From: Bagarius yarrelli
Lineage: Eukaryota; Chordata; Actinopteri; Siluriformes; Sisoridae
Length of the DNA stretch: 64,000 nt
NCBI GenBank assembly: GCA_005784505.1
Contig: VCAZ01000001.1
Location: forward strand, 10,039,097-10,103,096
Reading direction: 5' to 3'
Under the pieces are notes generated by a model. That model was given only the letters and a program-made list of their open reading frames with translations. It was not told the origin of the DNA and did no database searches. This document shows, piece by piece, positions 24,140 to 37,100 of the stretch; position 1 is the stretch's first letter; the number at the start of each line of letters is the position of its first letter. The position numbers and the translations under genes are program-made.

Positions 24140-24340
24140 TACATCAACATTGTTCGGCAGACGCCCTTTTATCCAGTGCGACTTATATTTATCTTAATTA
24201 TACAGTTGAGCCATTGGGGGTTACAGGTCTTGCTTCCGGCCCCTAGCATTGGCAACTTGGTGGTTCTGGGAATCAAACCCACAACCTTCTGGTTAGCAGT
24301 CCAACACCTTAACCAGTGCACTACCACGTCCACCAAGTTT
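24140..24340 (-). mobile_element. tRNA-derived SINE, minus orientation
   Basis: This is the reverse complement of the head seen elsewhere: 'gggaatcaaaccc' (24268-24280) is the B box, and 'ttctggttagcagtccaacaccttaacca' is the tRNA-like part. The tail-side 'ttatccagtgcgact' lies to the left. It is upstream of the morc2 first coding exon. Confidence 0.75.
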
Positions 24341-24838
24341 GTCCAAGACTTGACAGCACTGAGATTGTGTGTGCATGATGTCCACTCTCTACCCTTCAAT
24401 AATGATCATCTAACAGGATGAATGACCAGTGTGCGTGGTGGTATAAAGAGCTATGGCACTGCTGTACACACCTTCTGGACACCATGCAGGATATTGCATG
24501 CAGCAAGGCCCACTCTATACCCATTAAATCCCTAAACCTATTCTAAACCATATCATCAGACTCACACATTAGTAGCAATACTCCAACAGGAGCTGTGCAC
24601 ACCTAACATCATGTCACTCCTCTTTAAACCAGACTGAATATCTATCAGGTTCTGGTCGGCCATTGCTACACCTAGTAGTAATGTCATGTCTTCAGCTGCT
24701 AGCTGGCTAACAGGCGCTAACTAGTGTTAAAATGCCAATAGTGCTGTAATTTTTCTATATAATAAGTCCATCAGATATTGCAACCCATTTAACCTGCCAG
24801 GAACTGTCGTTTGCTGTTTTTATCCAGTCTTTTTTCAG
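24341..24838. other. Intergenic spacer upstream of morc2
   Basis: No exon or recognisable repeat could be supported in this stretch. It may include morc2 5' noncoding sequence. Confidence 0.3.
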
Positions 24839-25120
24839 TTGTCAGATGTTGCTCGTGGTTTATTCCTTGTTCCCGGTGCATATAACCGACTCGCCGAGAA
24901 GGCCGCGAAAATTTACCCCACGAGCTTCCTTCGTTGTCCTGCGCAAAAACACTCAAGCGAGACAATCAAGTGCCCGCCCCTTGACAGTGATTCAGCCAAT
25001 CACGAAGCGCTATGCTTATTTCTGCGCCTACGATTCGCAAACATGACTGTCAATAAGACCACGGCTGGGTTTTTATGCTGGAGTGGCATGGAAAAAGAAT
25101 AGACGAGGTTGTCTTTTCCC
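24839..25120 (-). promoter_or_regulatory. morc2: Probable morc2 promoter
   Basis: A compact CpG-rich island is present, with a GC box (minus-strand GGGGCGGGC, 24972-24980) and a CCAAT box (24996-25000, plus strand), plus several other CpGs (ccgactcgccgagaaggccgcg). It lies between the 3' end of tmem219 and the first coding exon of morc2, both on minus, so it most likely drives morc2. The transcription start was not determined. Confidence 0.45.
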
Positions 25121-25943
25121 GGTAAATATTTAGATTCTGTGTCCGTTCTTTTCAGATGCTGCCTATATTTAGATATTATTCCTGAAAATCATGATCCTTC
25201 AGGCATGTTTTAGGTCGTAAGCAATAAATACGGAGTGTTTGTAGTTTCCTCTGTTTTTTGCGGTTTATGTTGATGTCAGGTTGTATGGCGATCGATTTTA
25301 GTACGAAGGTTGTGGTACAGACATTGGGGTTGATTTTGACACTCCGTCTAAACCTAATTATTTGTTTAAGGTCAGGAGTTTTCCAAAGATATCACGCTTT
25401 ATTTATTTCTTGGTTACCCGTGATATCGACCTAAGATTGTTGTTGTCTTGTGATCGCGACATAATTTTTCTGTGTACTTGGCAACATGTTATGTTTTTAC
25501 TGTTGTGATATTTTGGAAGTGGGCTATCAGGGTTATGAATAAGACAATAATAGCAAAATATTAAACAGGTAGTCAGATCATAAAAATGGCAAGGTGTAAC
25601 TTCTGGCAAGAGCTTTTTTCTTATTAAAATAACAGCATTTATTATGCCAGGATCACAAGCTGTGAACACTAAAGAGAAGTTAAACTAGCTATTGCATAGC
25701 TGAGTGTTCACAATTTTCTATTATAACTGTTTTTCCCCCAACAGAAAGAACCCAATTGCATCTATAAAGTTATGTTGTTTAAAGCAATTACTCAAAATCC
25801 AGATTCACATTTTTAAAACAATTTTCAATTTTCTCACCGAACACAAGGACACCTGGTATTTGGTCCACAAACGTTTAATAATTTTAAAGTGATCAATAAG
25901 CCATAAACTGTGTGCGCTGTTCCTGATGCGGTTCTTCTTCTCA

Positions 25944-28900
25944 TCACTCAAGCAGAATTTCCTGTAGATATTGAAAACATTGATATTTTAGAATAGAATA
26001 TCATTCTATATATTTTTTTTTTGCTGAACCAAAGGAAGAAAACCCCAAAGGAAGAAAACCCCAAAATGTGTGTCTACTTTGCCCCTGGACATATTACGAC
26101 TGGTCGATTTATTCTTATTACCTTCTGAGGATTATGTAAAAGGTGTCGATGTGAATTGGAGCAGTTCAGAGTTCCCAAAAAACACATTGTGATGCAAAGA
26201 GCCAGCAGGGCAATGCTGACCAACAGCAGGTGATATCTAGCAAGCACTTTTTCATCCTGGCAGAGTGAAAAACAGTGAGAAGAAAGAAGACATGAATGTT
26301 TTTATACTTTTATACCTTTTTGTAGAATTTTTTTAAAAATTTTTTATAAAAAGTATAATAAATAACATATCTAAATAAAATATGCAGTAACTGATAGATT
26401 ACAATACAAAACAGTCAGTTTTTTGTCTGAAGAATCCAGCAGCTGAATGTCACTTTACCATCACATCAATATGGGGTTCTTTCCTAAACTGTTACGACTG
26501 CTGCGAGAGACATAATTGTATAGGATGTCACTGTATGCTGTTCTGTTTGAGTTTCCCTCTACTACAACCAGGAAGACAGAACACTGTCCCAGCATGACCA
26601 TGCCCCTGTGCTCAAACAAGCTTAAGAACGACATGGTTTTTCAGGGATGGATTAGAGCCCCGACTTAAAATGTATCCGGGAAGTGTGCTGCTTACTAGAG
26701 CTCATCTGAAATGAGATGTTATGCAAGCACATAAGGGTGTGATTGTGAGTGTCCACATACTTATATCCAAACAATGTTCATAAATGATTTATATTTTGAG
26801 CCACTAAGGTATTCTGACAACCGTCATTTGTTATTGTTTTTTTTTTTTGTTACTAAAATTTTTAACTCAAATTTTCTTCTACCGGTTGGATCTTTTTAAA
26901 TATAGGAAAGCTGCATGATTAACATGTACTTCCTGGTATAATCGGACATTTTCTGATTGCTTTTAAAGCAATGTTCCGGCGGCTGAACACACCTAAAAAA
27001 GATACTAACGACTCCTTAGAATGTATTATTAGCTCACAGATGCCAGTTACACTCTAATTCAAGAATAAATGGGCAAGTGATGCAGGTATCCTCATGATCT
27101 TCAACCATTGTAGCCCCTGGAAAGTTCCAACAAAAATTCTGTCCAAAAAGTCTCAAAATTTTGGTCTCTATTTTTTATACTCTCCCATAAAAAGGGACCA
27201 AACAGCCAAAAAAGCTTTGCTTAAAAGCTAAATAAATGTTTAAGATTAGGACAGCTTGGCTCAGTTGGCAAATATCACATTTTTCTAGATCAAACCAAAG
27301 TCTGCATTAGAGGCTTCTATGATTTTTTTAACATGTGTGATTAGCCATTTTGTAAATATAATAATACTTATGCTTGTAAATAAGCAGCTCTATATATATT
27401 AAGTATTATGCACAGACTGTGGACTAAGTTTGCAAAATAAGCATTTATAAATATATTTTAAGTTAAACTCCATATATCACCCTTATAATTTACAGCAGGG
27501 GTCACCAAATTCGGTCCGGGACGGCTGGTGTCCTGCAGAGTTTACCTTCAACCCTAATCAAACACACCTAAACTAGCTAATTATGGTCTTGCTAGTTAAA
27601 CGTAAAACTTACGGGCAGGTGTGTTGAGGCAAGTTGGAGCCTAACTCATCCCGGTACATTACTGTCTACACACACATGCACCTCTCTGGAGAAATGTAAG
27701 TTTACCAATAACTCAAGATAGAAGAAAGTTGGAAAAACGTGGCTATCTATTCAAAAATACAAACAGAGGAATATAACGACACTCAGGAGCTATGATCTGC
27801 TAACATATCCTATTTTTATATTTGTCTGAAAATGTTTCAGATGAAGTTTCTTCCCTGGTACAGAAGGTTTATTTACTTTGTTAACTGAATGAAAATGTTT
27901 ATTTTGTGCACCTGCACAATAATGTGTATTACTTTCCATATTGTAATAACCAGACAATAGACATTTTTTTGGATAATACGTATATGGTTTATAATAAACA
28001 TGATTTACCTGGGTGAGTAAGACGGTCAGTTTGGAGTCAGGAGTAAACTTCAAGCTGAGGCACGTTGGTGTGTTCGAGCTCTTAAAAGACTGTACAGCAA
28101 GTGCCTTTACAGGAGCCATGATTTTCTCTAGGTTTTTATTAGAAGGACATTGTGGTGGTGACCTGAAAACATCATCACAGCCATATATGTAATATAAAAA
28201 CATTTATGAGGTTATGTATGTTCCCGCAGCAGTGGCCACTTACGGAGTTTGCGGCAGAACGTGACTTGGAGCAGTAATCTTCAGACATGAATTGTACGCC
28301 ACCTGTGGTTTGGTTTGCTTTTGAATGAGTGCCGAATCAGTGGGGGATGTACGTGTCTGTATGTCCAAGAACAGTGAGATATTAATTGACTGTTTCCCGG
28401 CAAAACCTATAGGCAGAAAAAGGTTTTAAAAATAAATTACACTTTGTGAATTGAAAACACTTCAGCGGTTAAAAAACAGTTAATGTACCTTTTAGTCCTA
28501 ACTGGCTTCCCAGCAATGTGGCTTCCCAGCTGTTGTGGTCTAGATGATCTCCAACGTGCATTAGCGGCACTAGAAGAAACTTGCTAATAACTTCACTTTT
28601 CTGTTGTGTGCTGTTGAGCGACTCATCTGCATGAGTTAACAGCGGAGGGGAGTTTATATCCGGCTTCTCGTTTAAAAGATCTGTGTTGTTTAACTGGGTG
28701 CAAAACTTAATATTTGCAAGAGAACCCAGCATCTGATTCCAGTCCTGAAACACACACACACACTTAAACTAGGACATGACATTTAAGATGGCTGAAATGA
28801 ACAAATACACAGCAGAACATTTGAATCACCATGAGAATGTCGGGGTTCTTGATGTCATGGTTTTGTGAGTATATCCCAATGCCGACAAAAGCTCCAGCTA

Positions 28901-28988
28901 GGACCAGCAAGCACATGAAAAAAACAGTCACAGGCGGATGGTGTATAATTCGACTCCTCAGGTTTGTGACAGGTTGCCACCGAGCCAT
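25944..28988 (-). CDS. tmem219: TMEM219, IGFBP3 receptor-like two-pass membrane protein
   Basis: TMEM219 is a plasma-membrane receptor reported to bind IGFBP3 and signal cell death. It is related to TMEM248. Six exons: 28830-28988, 28489-28744, 28244-28406, 28009-28162, 26122-26256 and 25944-25961, giving 294 aa. The ATG sits in a strong Kozak context (ACACCATGG). Order: short cytosolic N-terminus with HHPP, TM1 (about residues 20-45), a large lumenal domain starting DWNQM with NNT and NST glycosylation sites, a diagnostic ATLLGSQLGLKG block, scattered Cys, and TM2 (YHLLLVSIALLALC) near the C-terminus ending NPQKEILLE. It is longer than human TMEM219 (about 240 aa). The GSQ-GLKG block and DW start favour TMEM219 over TMEM248. 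The last exon is only 18 coding bases. A diverged piece of exons 1-2 lies in the neighbouring thoc5 intron 1. Confidence 0.9.
26517..26790 (+). mobile_element. Tc1-type nonautonomous element in tmem219 intron 4
   Basis: The segment contains 'cccagcatgaccatgcccctgtgc' and ends with 'gtgtccacatacttatatcc', both hallmarks of an abundant teleost Tc1-derived repeat. It is degraded and non-coding. Confidence 0.6.
27494..27660. repeat. Palindromic dispersed repeat in tmem219 intron 4
   Basis: 'caggggtcaccaaattcggtcc' and 'ctgcagagtttaccttcaaccctaatcaaacacacct' on the left face 'gcaggtgtgttgaggcaagttggagc' on the right. This is the foldback pattern of a common fish MITE. The superfamily is not assigned. 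Confidence 0.65.
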
Positions 28989-29930
28989 GGTGTGGCACAC
29001 CACCCTTACTCAGTACTGAAACACACAACATCAGTCTTTAACACTGTGCAAGTTTACTATACACACACCAATCAAATTTTGTCAGGGGTTTTATTAGATA
29101 AAATAAAGTGGTTATAGCATTCTACAATGTTTCTACGCCGGGATCTTTAGCTTCCCCTTAAAGGGACAATCCTTCTCTGGATGATCTCTTATGAATAATT
29201 AGGACTGACAGGAAGTTCATATCATATTAGACACCAAAGAATTAAATAAAAATATGCTTGTGCACGTGTAAAAAGAACGTGCATATTTTTGCATATTACT
29301 AAACAGTTTGTCATTTTTGTCCCCTGGCCCAGTTAGTTTATTATTGTTTATTTAATAGCTTTAAAACTAATTAATTGCTTGCTATAACACTTATTCTGGT
29401 TTATGCAATATGTATACAAAGCTCTTCTTTATATTTTATGACCCCTTAGCTATGTGAACTTTGTACACAAACAGATGCAGTGCATTATGAAACTCGTGAA
29501 AATGAAATGATGATATTTAACACATTATTTAAGTGTACTATAAGCTTCAATGTATTATTTTTCTGAAAGATCCAGAATAAGACATTCAGCAGCAAGTGTT
29601 TCTTATTCTTTTGTAGTGTAAAATACACCATGGACAAATTCTACATTAGATCTGATAAACTCCTGTATAAACCCTAAAAAGCTATGAAGAATCAGATAAC
29701 CCTTTCCCCAAATGTCCAAATCCTCCGCACACTGTAGCCCCAACAGAACTTTTACCTCTGTCTATGGCCAAGTGAACCAACCACAACAAAATAGATGACA
29801 GCACACAATGGAAGCACCCCATGTTTCTGGAGTCAGAACAGAAGTTAATATCATCTACCTGCTCTGCTCGTACACTCAGTCTGCCGGAAAAGATCCTCTG
29901 TTGTGAGAAATACACAATCTACGGTGGCCG
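28989..29930 (-). other. tmem219: tmem219 5' noncoding region with candidate UTR exon
   Basis: On the minus strand an acceptor (GTTTCAG) ends at about 29019, leaving a short 5' UTR before the ATG. A plausible noncoding first exon ends with donor GAGCAG|GTAGAT at 29859 and starts near 29930, next to an ETS-like 'aggaagtgg'. The rest of the interval is intron without repeats I could name. Confidence 0.35.
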
Positions 29931-30559
29931 GTGACTTAAGGAAGTGGAACTTCAGTACATTTAAAATAAAAGTCGTTTTGCTCAAATAATAATACGAAGA
30001 AAAAGAAAACAATAATGGTTCAATTGTTAACTACATATTAACTACGTCTTAATTACATATTAACATGGACTAAATCCTGCTAAGACATTGTCACACATCC
30101 GTTCGGACGACTGTGCCTTCAGTTTCTGACCTTCTTTGACCTAATTTATTTGTAATGGTTTCAACCAGGTCGTTTGAAATTGCAGCAGAAAGCTCCCTCT
30201 AATCTGGTTGCAGAACTATTGGAACAAATTTTACTTATGTTAATGCCAAGATCCTGTATTAAAATCTGATGAGCAGTGTTTTTATTTTATTGTAGTTAAA
30301 TCAAACTTATTAGGTTATTATGATAGCAATATTGGAATAAAAAGGTTCATGTATTGATCAAATGGTCAGGAATTTACATAATATCAACCATATAGTGTTT
30401 GTGTGCACTTACACAGGGTTACAAATGTAACCTTAGCACGACGTTTACACAAACACATTAAAAACTATTCAGGATATACCCTGAGTCTCGTGGGATAAAC
30501 TCCAGACTCCCGAATGATCCTGTGTAGGTTACGCAGTGACAAAAATAATAGAAGCTAAT

Positions 30560-30676
30560 TTCACCTTCGATAAAATGGCGTGGTTAAGTGAAATCAATTC
30601 AGGCCTTTATTTTGAAAACGGATCAAAATCCGGAAGTGCGGCTGAAGTTGGCTTCAATGATTCCTGGCACAATTGG
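30560..30676 (+). promoter_or_regulatory. thoc5: thoc5 promoter and noncoding first exon
   Basis: An ETS/GABP-type motif CCGGAAGTG at 30630-30638 is followed by a good donor, ATTGG|GTAAGA, with the exon ending at 30676. The next acceptor (tgttttcag) lies 2 bases before the thoc5 ATG. TATA-less ETS promoters are typical of housekeeping genes. tmem219 starts in the opposite direction some 0.7 kb to the left. Confidence 0.55.
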
Positions 30677-31146
30677 GTAAGATTAAAGATCGCTCGAAAG
30701 AAATGATTTAGTGGTGCGGGTTTATATTGTTTTTAAGCTTATTTCACAAGGCGCAGTTTTTAAATGAATATAATATGGAAGGTCTCGCGTGGGCTTGAAC
30801 AGAAACAGGTTTAGACCGGCTGGTTGCTAGCTAGCTAACCTGGATAAAGAGGTTAGCGGTTCAGACTAAAGCCGCATGTTGCCTTAAATATTGTTTACTG
30901 CGGATTTTTATATACAGTAAAAAACAGTTTAAATCTTTTCTACAGATTTTATTAAGTTGTATAGTACACGTATATTTTATTTTATTGAAATCTTTGTGCT
31001 TTTCGTGGCGTTTTAAATGATCTTAACATAGTAAGTATTTTATACGCATGCGTAAATTTGCATAATTCATGTATTATTTAATTTGTTGGCCAATCAGGAT
31101 CCGAGTCTGTGCGCTAGTTTAGTTGTGTGTTTCTGTGTTTTCAGTC

Positions 31147-34100
31147 ATGGCGTCAGAATCTTTTAAAAAGCGCAAGACTAAAGTGATCCGGAGTGACGGC
31201 GGTACTCCTGAAACTAAACGGATTCGGGGAGATGGAGATCAGGTCAGTGTTCCTTTACTTCTACTGCTCAACATACTGAGCTTTACACGCGATCATGAGC
31301 AGATCTTTTGATCCACCTGTTGAGTTCTGATCAAATCTGACCGATTTATTAGTTTCCTCTCTAAAACGTGCAGTAATTTTGTATTAAAGTTGGTCATGGC
31401 TTTAATCACACTTTATGAACACATTTAAAGAGTTTGAAATATTTTTTATAACAATCTGTTGGTGTCGCCGAGCAAAAATGATTGGTCATTGGAAACAAAT
31501 TGGTAAAAATACATTTCTACACTCAGGTGTCTTTAAGCAGATCTTATGCCCCCTTTTTGGCTCCCATGGAAACCCTACAGGAACCTATTGACAATTTAAT
31601 TTCACCCCATGTTATTATAGTATTTTTTAAAGTTGTAATTATATCTTTATAGTGTTTGCATGAGTTACTAGCGGAGGGGAGTTTATATCCGGCTTCTCGT
31701 TTAAAAGATCTGTGTAGAACCCAGCATCTGATTCCAGTCCTGAAACACACACACACACACATTACATAAAGTTTGGCTAACTCAAACTAGGACACGACAT
31801 TCAAGATGGCTAAAATGAACAAATACAAAGTGGAGCATTTGAATCACTATGAGAATGTCAGTGTTCTTGATGTCATGGTTTTGTAAGTATATCCCGATGC
31901 CAACATAGACGCACACGCACATCTTGCACCCCCTTTTTGGCTTCAATAGCAATCCTACAGAAACCTATTGACAATATAATTTTACTCCATGTCATCATAG
32001 TATTTTTTTAAAGTCAAAATAATAATGTGATATAGTGTTTTCCCCCCCGAAAAGTTCTGTAAGCAGAGGCCTGTAGGACATACACAGCAAATACAAGTTC
32101 AAAACTTGTAATACTCTTTAAGAGTTGAAGTTCATTAAAAAGATCTAATAAACAGTAGGTGTTAAGATGTATGTATTTAATGAAATAAAATAATTCCAGT
32201 CAAAAGTAAGCAGAAACAGGAATTTTTGGAAAAAAACACAACAGGAGGGTTAATAAAAGCCAATTTGTCATTCTGAATGGATTGTATAAGTAATCAGTCT
32301 TCAAGGCATTTTGCTCCTTTAAAAAAAAACCCACTTTCACCGAGGCAGTCGGTTTTACCATTTTCTTCTGCTGCGTATTTACAGATTACAATCCAAAAAC
32401 CTTAATTTACCGTGAAGGGCATTCCAAATATCTTGAAAGCTCTTAAATCTCTAAACCAACATCTCTCTGTACATAGACATGCGGGGGAGACTGAATGATT
32501 CAGTGTTTAACTATAATAGACATAAATAGATTGCATAATGCATAATATGGATAGAAGTACACACACATATAAGTGTATCTTTCCCACAAAGTTGCCTAGA
32601 TTGTCTTGGCATTTTATACAATTCCATTATTGCATCACTAAATCTAAAAGACTTAAACTCTCCTCCAGCATGACACTGACCCTGTGCACGAAGCCTTTAA
32701 TGTTCCATAAAGTTATGATGTGTTGATAGTTGTAGTAGAAGAACTTGAGTGTTCTGTACAGAGCCACGACTATGACTTAACCCCTCCTAAACACCTTTGC
32801 GATAATCTGGAACACCAATATCACCTGATATGTTTGCACATACATGCATGTACACACTGTCTCTGTGTTTAATTAAATTTGTCTCTATTAGGAGGTGCGT
32901 ACATACAATGAGGAAGTGGAACTGGAGACCCGGGACCCTGAACAGGATTACGCTCTGTATCAGAACACCTGTGAGGCGCTGGCTCAACTAATGGGTGAAA
33001 TCCAAGAGCTGAAAGCCGGTGGCGCTAAAGATGGGGTGAGGACACACTGGATTTCTTGAAAATACAAACTACCTAAAGTCAAAACAAGGTATAACTTGGG
33101 CAAGCTGAACACAGTGCATGTGTTTGTGTTTCCAGAGTGTAGAAGTGGAAGCGAAACGCAGACAGGGGTGTGTTCACTTCATCACTCTGAAGAAGCTGAA
33201 TCGTCTGTCACACATGAGGCTGAAGAAAGCCCGGGATCAGACACATGAGGTACACAAGACGCACGCTCTGTATTATTTTATTTTTTTTTCATTTCTCTAA
33301 TATTTTAAGTAAACTTGTAAGGAGTTTTTTTTTTTATTTATTATTTGCAGGCAAAGCAGAAAGTGGACGTGTTGCACCTACAGCTTCAGAATCTGCTCTA
33401 TGAAGTCATGCATCTTCAGAAAGAAATCGCCAAATGCCTGGAGTTTAAGTAAGTAAAGAGATCCTTATTTAGCTACTTTTTTTTAAAGCAAAACAATAAA
33501 ACATGGGGTTTTTTGTGTGTGTGAAGGTCTCAGCATGAAGAGATTGAGCTGGTTAGTGTCGATGAGTTCTTTAAGGAGGCTCCAGCTGAAATCTCTCGCC
33601 CTCATCTCACTAAAGACGACCCTCACCAGCTCACACTCGCTCGACTGGACTGGGAACTGGAGCAGAGGAAGAGGTGAAAGAAAAGAAATAACACTCATAC
33701 TACATATTTCAGCACACACAAACCTAAATATACCAACAATTTGCATGTTCATGTAATAGATAACTGATTCAGAACCAACATATTTATTAATTTATTGTTT
33801 TGCTTCTGTTTTTGACACAACAATAACAGTAGCAAACTAAACAAGTGTTTACGTATAACACGTTTATCACTGTATTTTTCCTCCTCCTCTGCAAATAAAA
33901 TGACATTTTTTCCTGAAATCTAAAAAAATGCAGTTATGAAAATAATAGTTTTAAATAGGAAAAATAAAAAAAGAACATAGAACCTCCGGGTCATCTATAC
34001 AGATATTTAAAAAAAAGCTTTGCTGCTTTAATGAGTCTCAATACTACCAAATAAGCATAACACGGTTGTAGTGTAGCACAGTGAGTTATTTGCTGATATG

Positions 34101-37100
34101 TTAAAATTGATTAATTGAAATCAGGCTACTTCATTTATAAGCACAATTGTTGACTCATTTCTCTTTATGGTATAATGATGTCAGTCTTGCGTGTAATTCT
34201 GTAAAAATGATATGAAATATTAGGGTAAAAAGACAAGTCAAGTCGCCTTTATTTATAAAGCGCTTTTAACAATTGCTTTAAAGCAGCTTTACAGAAATAC
34301 ATCAGAGACGACAATATTAAACATTCATCAAAACACTCAATTTGATTGATATCTATAAATATCCCCAACTAAGCAAGCCAGAGGCGACGGCAGCAAGGAA
34401 CCAAAACTCCGTTGGTGACAGAATGGAGGAAAAAACCTTGGGAGAAACCAGGCTCAGTCAGGAAGTCAGTTCTGCTCTGACCACATAAACCTCTAGGTTA
34501 CCCATGCTGCAGCAAAGTTTTCGTGGTCTTGTCTGTATGGCAGATGGACTGCCTTACTGTCTCCAAGTGATAGCGGTGACAGTGAGCTCGGAATAACAAA
34601 GAACAGACATATGTTAGTGTAGCTGCCATTCGACTTGTGTTAAACAAATATATTGTGTGTTACTGGAGGTGTTCCCAGTTCCGGTTGACCTGACTATTGT
34701 AGCCTAACAATCCTTTAATGGATTTAAATAATGAAAATGTGTGTATTATGTGTAGGCCAGGTTAAAAAGATGTCTTTATTATAGTTTTAAACTGTGTCTG
34801 CCTCCCAAACAGTGCAGGGTAAATTATTCCAAAGTTTAGGCGCTAAATAAGAAAAGGATCTGCCGCCTGCTGTGGATTTTATTATTCTAGTCCTGAGTTA
34901 CGAGTATTCGAGTCCTGATTTTGGTCAATCCTTAATACAGAGTAATAGGATGCCTTAAAAAGTAATAAGCCTCAATTAATTGAAATGATTAATCATCACA
35001 CTTGTCTTCATTACCTACGCCTTGTGTGTGAGGAGTTTGCATGTTTTCTCTGAGTGTCAGGGATTTTCTCTGTTTATCTAGTTTTCTCCTTTCTCCTGGC
35101 TCCCTGTATATACTATAAAAATGTATCAATTCTGCTATTACTATCTATCCTGGGTCATGTGTAGAGTTTTAACAGGAATGTCATACAGTATTTGCTTTTA
35201 TGCGTTTTAGGTTGGCTGAACAGTATAAGAGCTCACTGTGCACTAAAGAAAAAATCCTAAAAGGAATTGAGTTGAAGAAGGAGTACCTGAGCAGTCTTCA
35301 GCCAGGTCTGCAAGCCATCATGCAGGTAATTCACTGACATAAGTGACGCAGTGAACAGATGGAGTATAATTATTCTCATTATTCTAAATAATTTTTATTT
35401 TTAATGTTTTTTTTTTCCTTTCTCTTTTTAGGCATCTCTCCCTGTGCAGGAGTACTTTTCCATCCCGTTCGAGCGTGTGCAGACACAGGCTGAGGTTGCA
35501 CGCCACCTTCCTCCTGCTCTGTATGTGCTGTTTGTGCAGGCCAGTGCTTATGGACAAGCTTGTGGTAATGAAGATTCTTTTTCTGCTGCGTCTCTGTTTT
35601 TTTTCATTGTTTGCTTCATTTCAACAGTTTTGAATTTGTTATACTTTGTGATGGCGCTGGACGATATGGCCAAATTTTATATCATGTTACTTTTCTTCAT
35701 TTCGGTCGATAGAATCTAAATCTGATATCGATGTAAATATTAGAAAAGCCTCAGAAAAACTGACAATAGATGTCTGTACCTAAAAAACATCTTAAAAAAA
35801 AATAATTTGCCATGTCTATAAAAACTTTTATAAAACTATTGGTTCATATTTATCTTATTTTTGTATTCATTAATCATTTCCTGTAAAGCACTGCATGCGT
35901 GTGTTTAGGTGCAGCTGGTTTATGCAGTGATCATTGTAGATTGTGATTGTGTTTTAGACAGGAATCTGTCTGTGTCTATCAGCGGAGATGTGGATGAAGC
36001 CAAGGCTCTTTCGAGACCACCTGAGGATTCTCAAGGTGATTCTTGTGCAAGCTTTTTAATGGATTTCCGCTGTTTAATTTCTGATAGTAGTTCATTATAT
36101 ATTTTTATTTAGGCTTATAGTATGATATCTCAATATGGGTTTTAGGTTACAGGCTAATTAAATGAATCACACAGAATACTACCTCTTACGATGTGGTTTG
36201 TGTGTGGCTTTGACAAAATAAAATTATAAAACATATTCAGCTGATTGTTTGTGTCTGTTTTGTTCGTTAAAGATGATGAGAGTGATTCTGAGGCGGAGGA
36301 GGAACAACAGAACACTGTAAGTCAGTCTCCTTTCGTCACTTCTGTATTTTTTTCCCCTGTAGCACTGACAGTATTCCATTTTTACGATTTCATCTTTTTA
36401 TTATGTAAAAAATCAAGCTAGACTTGGCGTACATCCTTACAAGTTTCATTCTCTGTTGTTACTCTTTGCTGTTTTTTCTGTTTTGTTTAGAAACGACGGC
36501 GAGGTACTGTCGGGGTTCAGCTCGATGACAAGCGTAAAGAAATGCTGAAACGCCATCCTTTGTCATTGTGCATTGACCTAAAGTGCAAAGGTGTGTATGT
36601 GTGTATGCAAAAAAAAATTTGTGCACCATTTTTCATTTGGAAATGCACTCCAGATCTGGATGACCCCATGATGCCTGGTCTCTTTGCTTTGTTATAGATG
36701 GCAGTGTGTTGCATTTGTTTTTTTATTACTTGATGAACCTCAACATTCTTACTGTGAAAGCGAAAGTTTCGACCTCTGTGGACCTCTTAGGAGCCATCAG
36801 CGCAGGGTGAGTTATCATTTCCTTACCAAAAACAAATAAACACTGTTTTTAATGATTAAAAAAAACATAAAATACCCGTTGCAAGAAAACAGCTGCTGAC
36901 ATGTTAAAGAAATTAAATTTTCCTAAGCAAACCTTCTTTTGCCATGTAGAGAGCTGCTGAACCCAGAATCCTTGTTAAACTGTCTGTATGCTTCTGATGA
37001 TGGCCAAGAAACCCCCAATCCTACTAATCGCTACCAGTTTGACAAAGTGGGGTAAGGCCTCGGTCATACTGCAAACGCTTTTTTATACATGCTTATCAGA

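Noticed and set aside
27790..28203. 137-codon minus-strand frame considered as a separate gene
   Set aside because: It is tmem219 exon 4 extended by open intron sequence on both sides.
28764..29003. Upstream start for tmem219 giving five extra residues
   Set aside because: The upstream codon is GTG. The ATG at 28988 has a strong Kozak context.
31544..31762. 72-codon frame in thoc5 intron 1
   Set aside because: It lies across the broken tmem219 duplicate and is out of frame with TMEM219.
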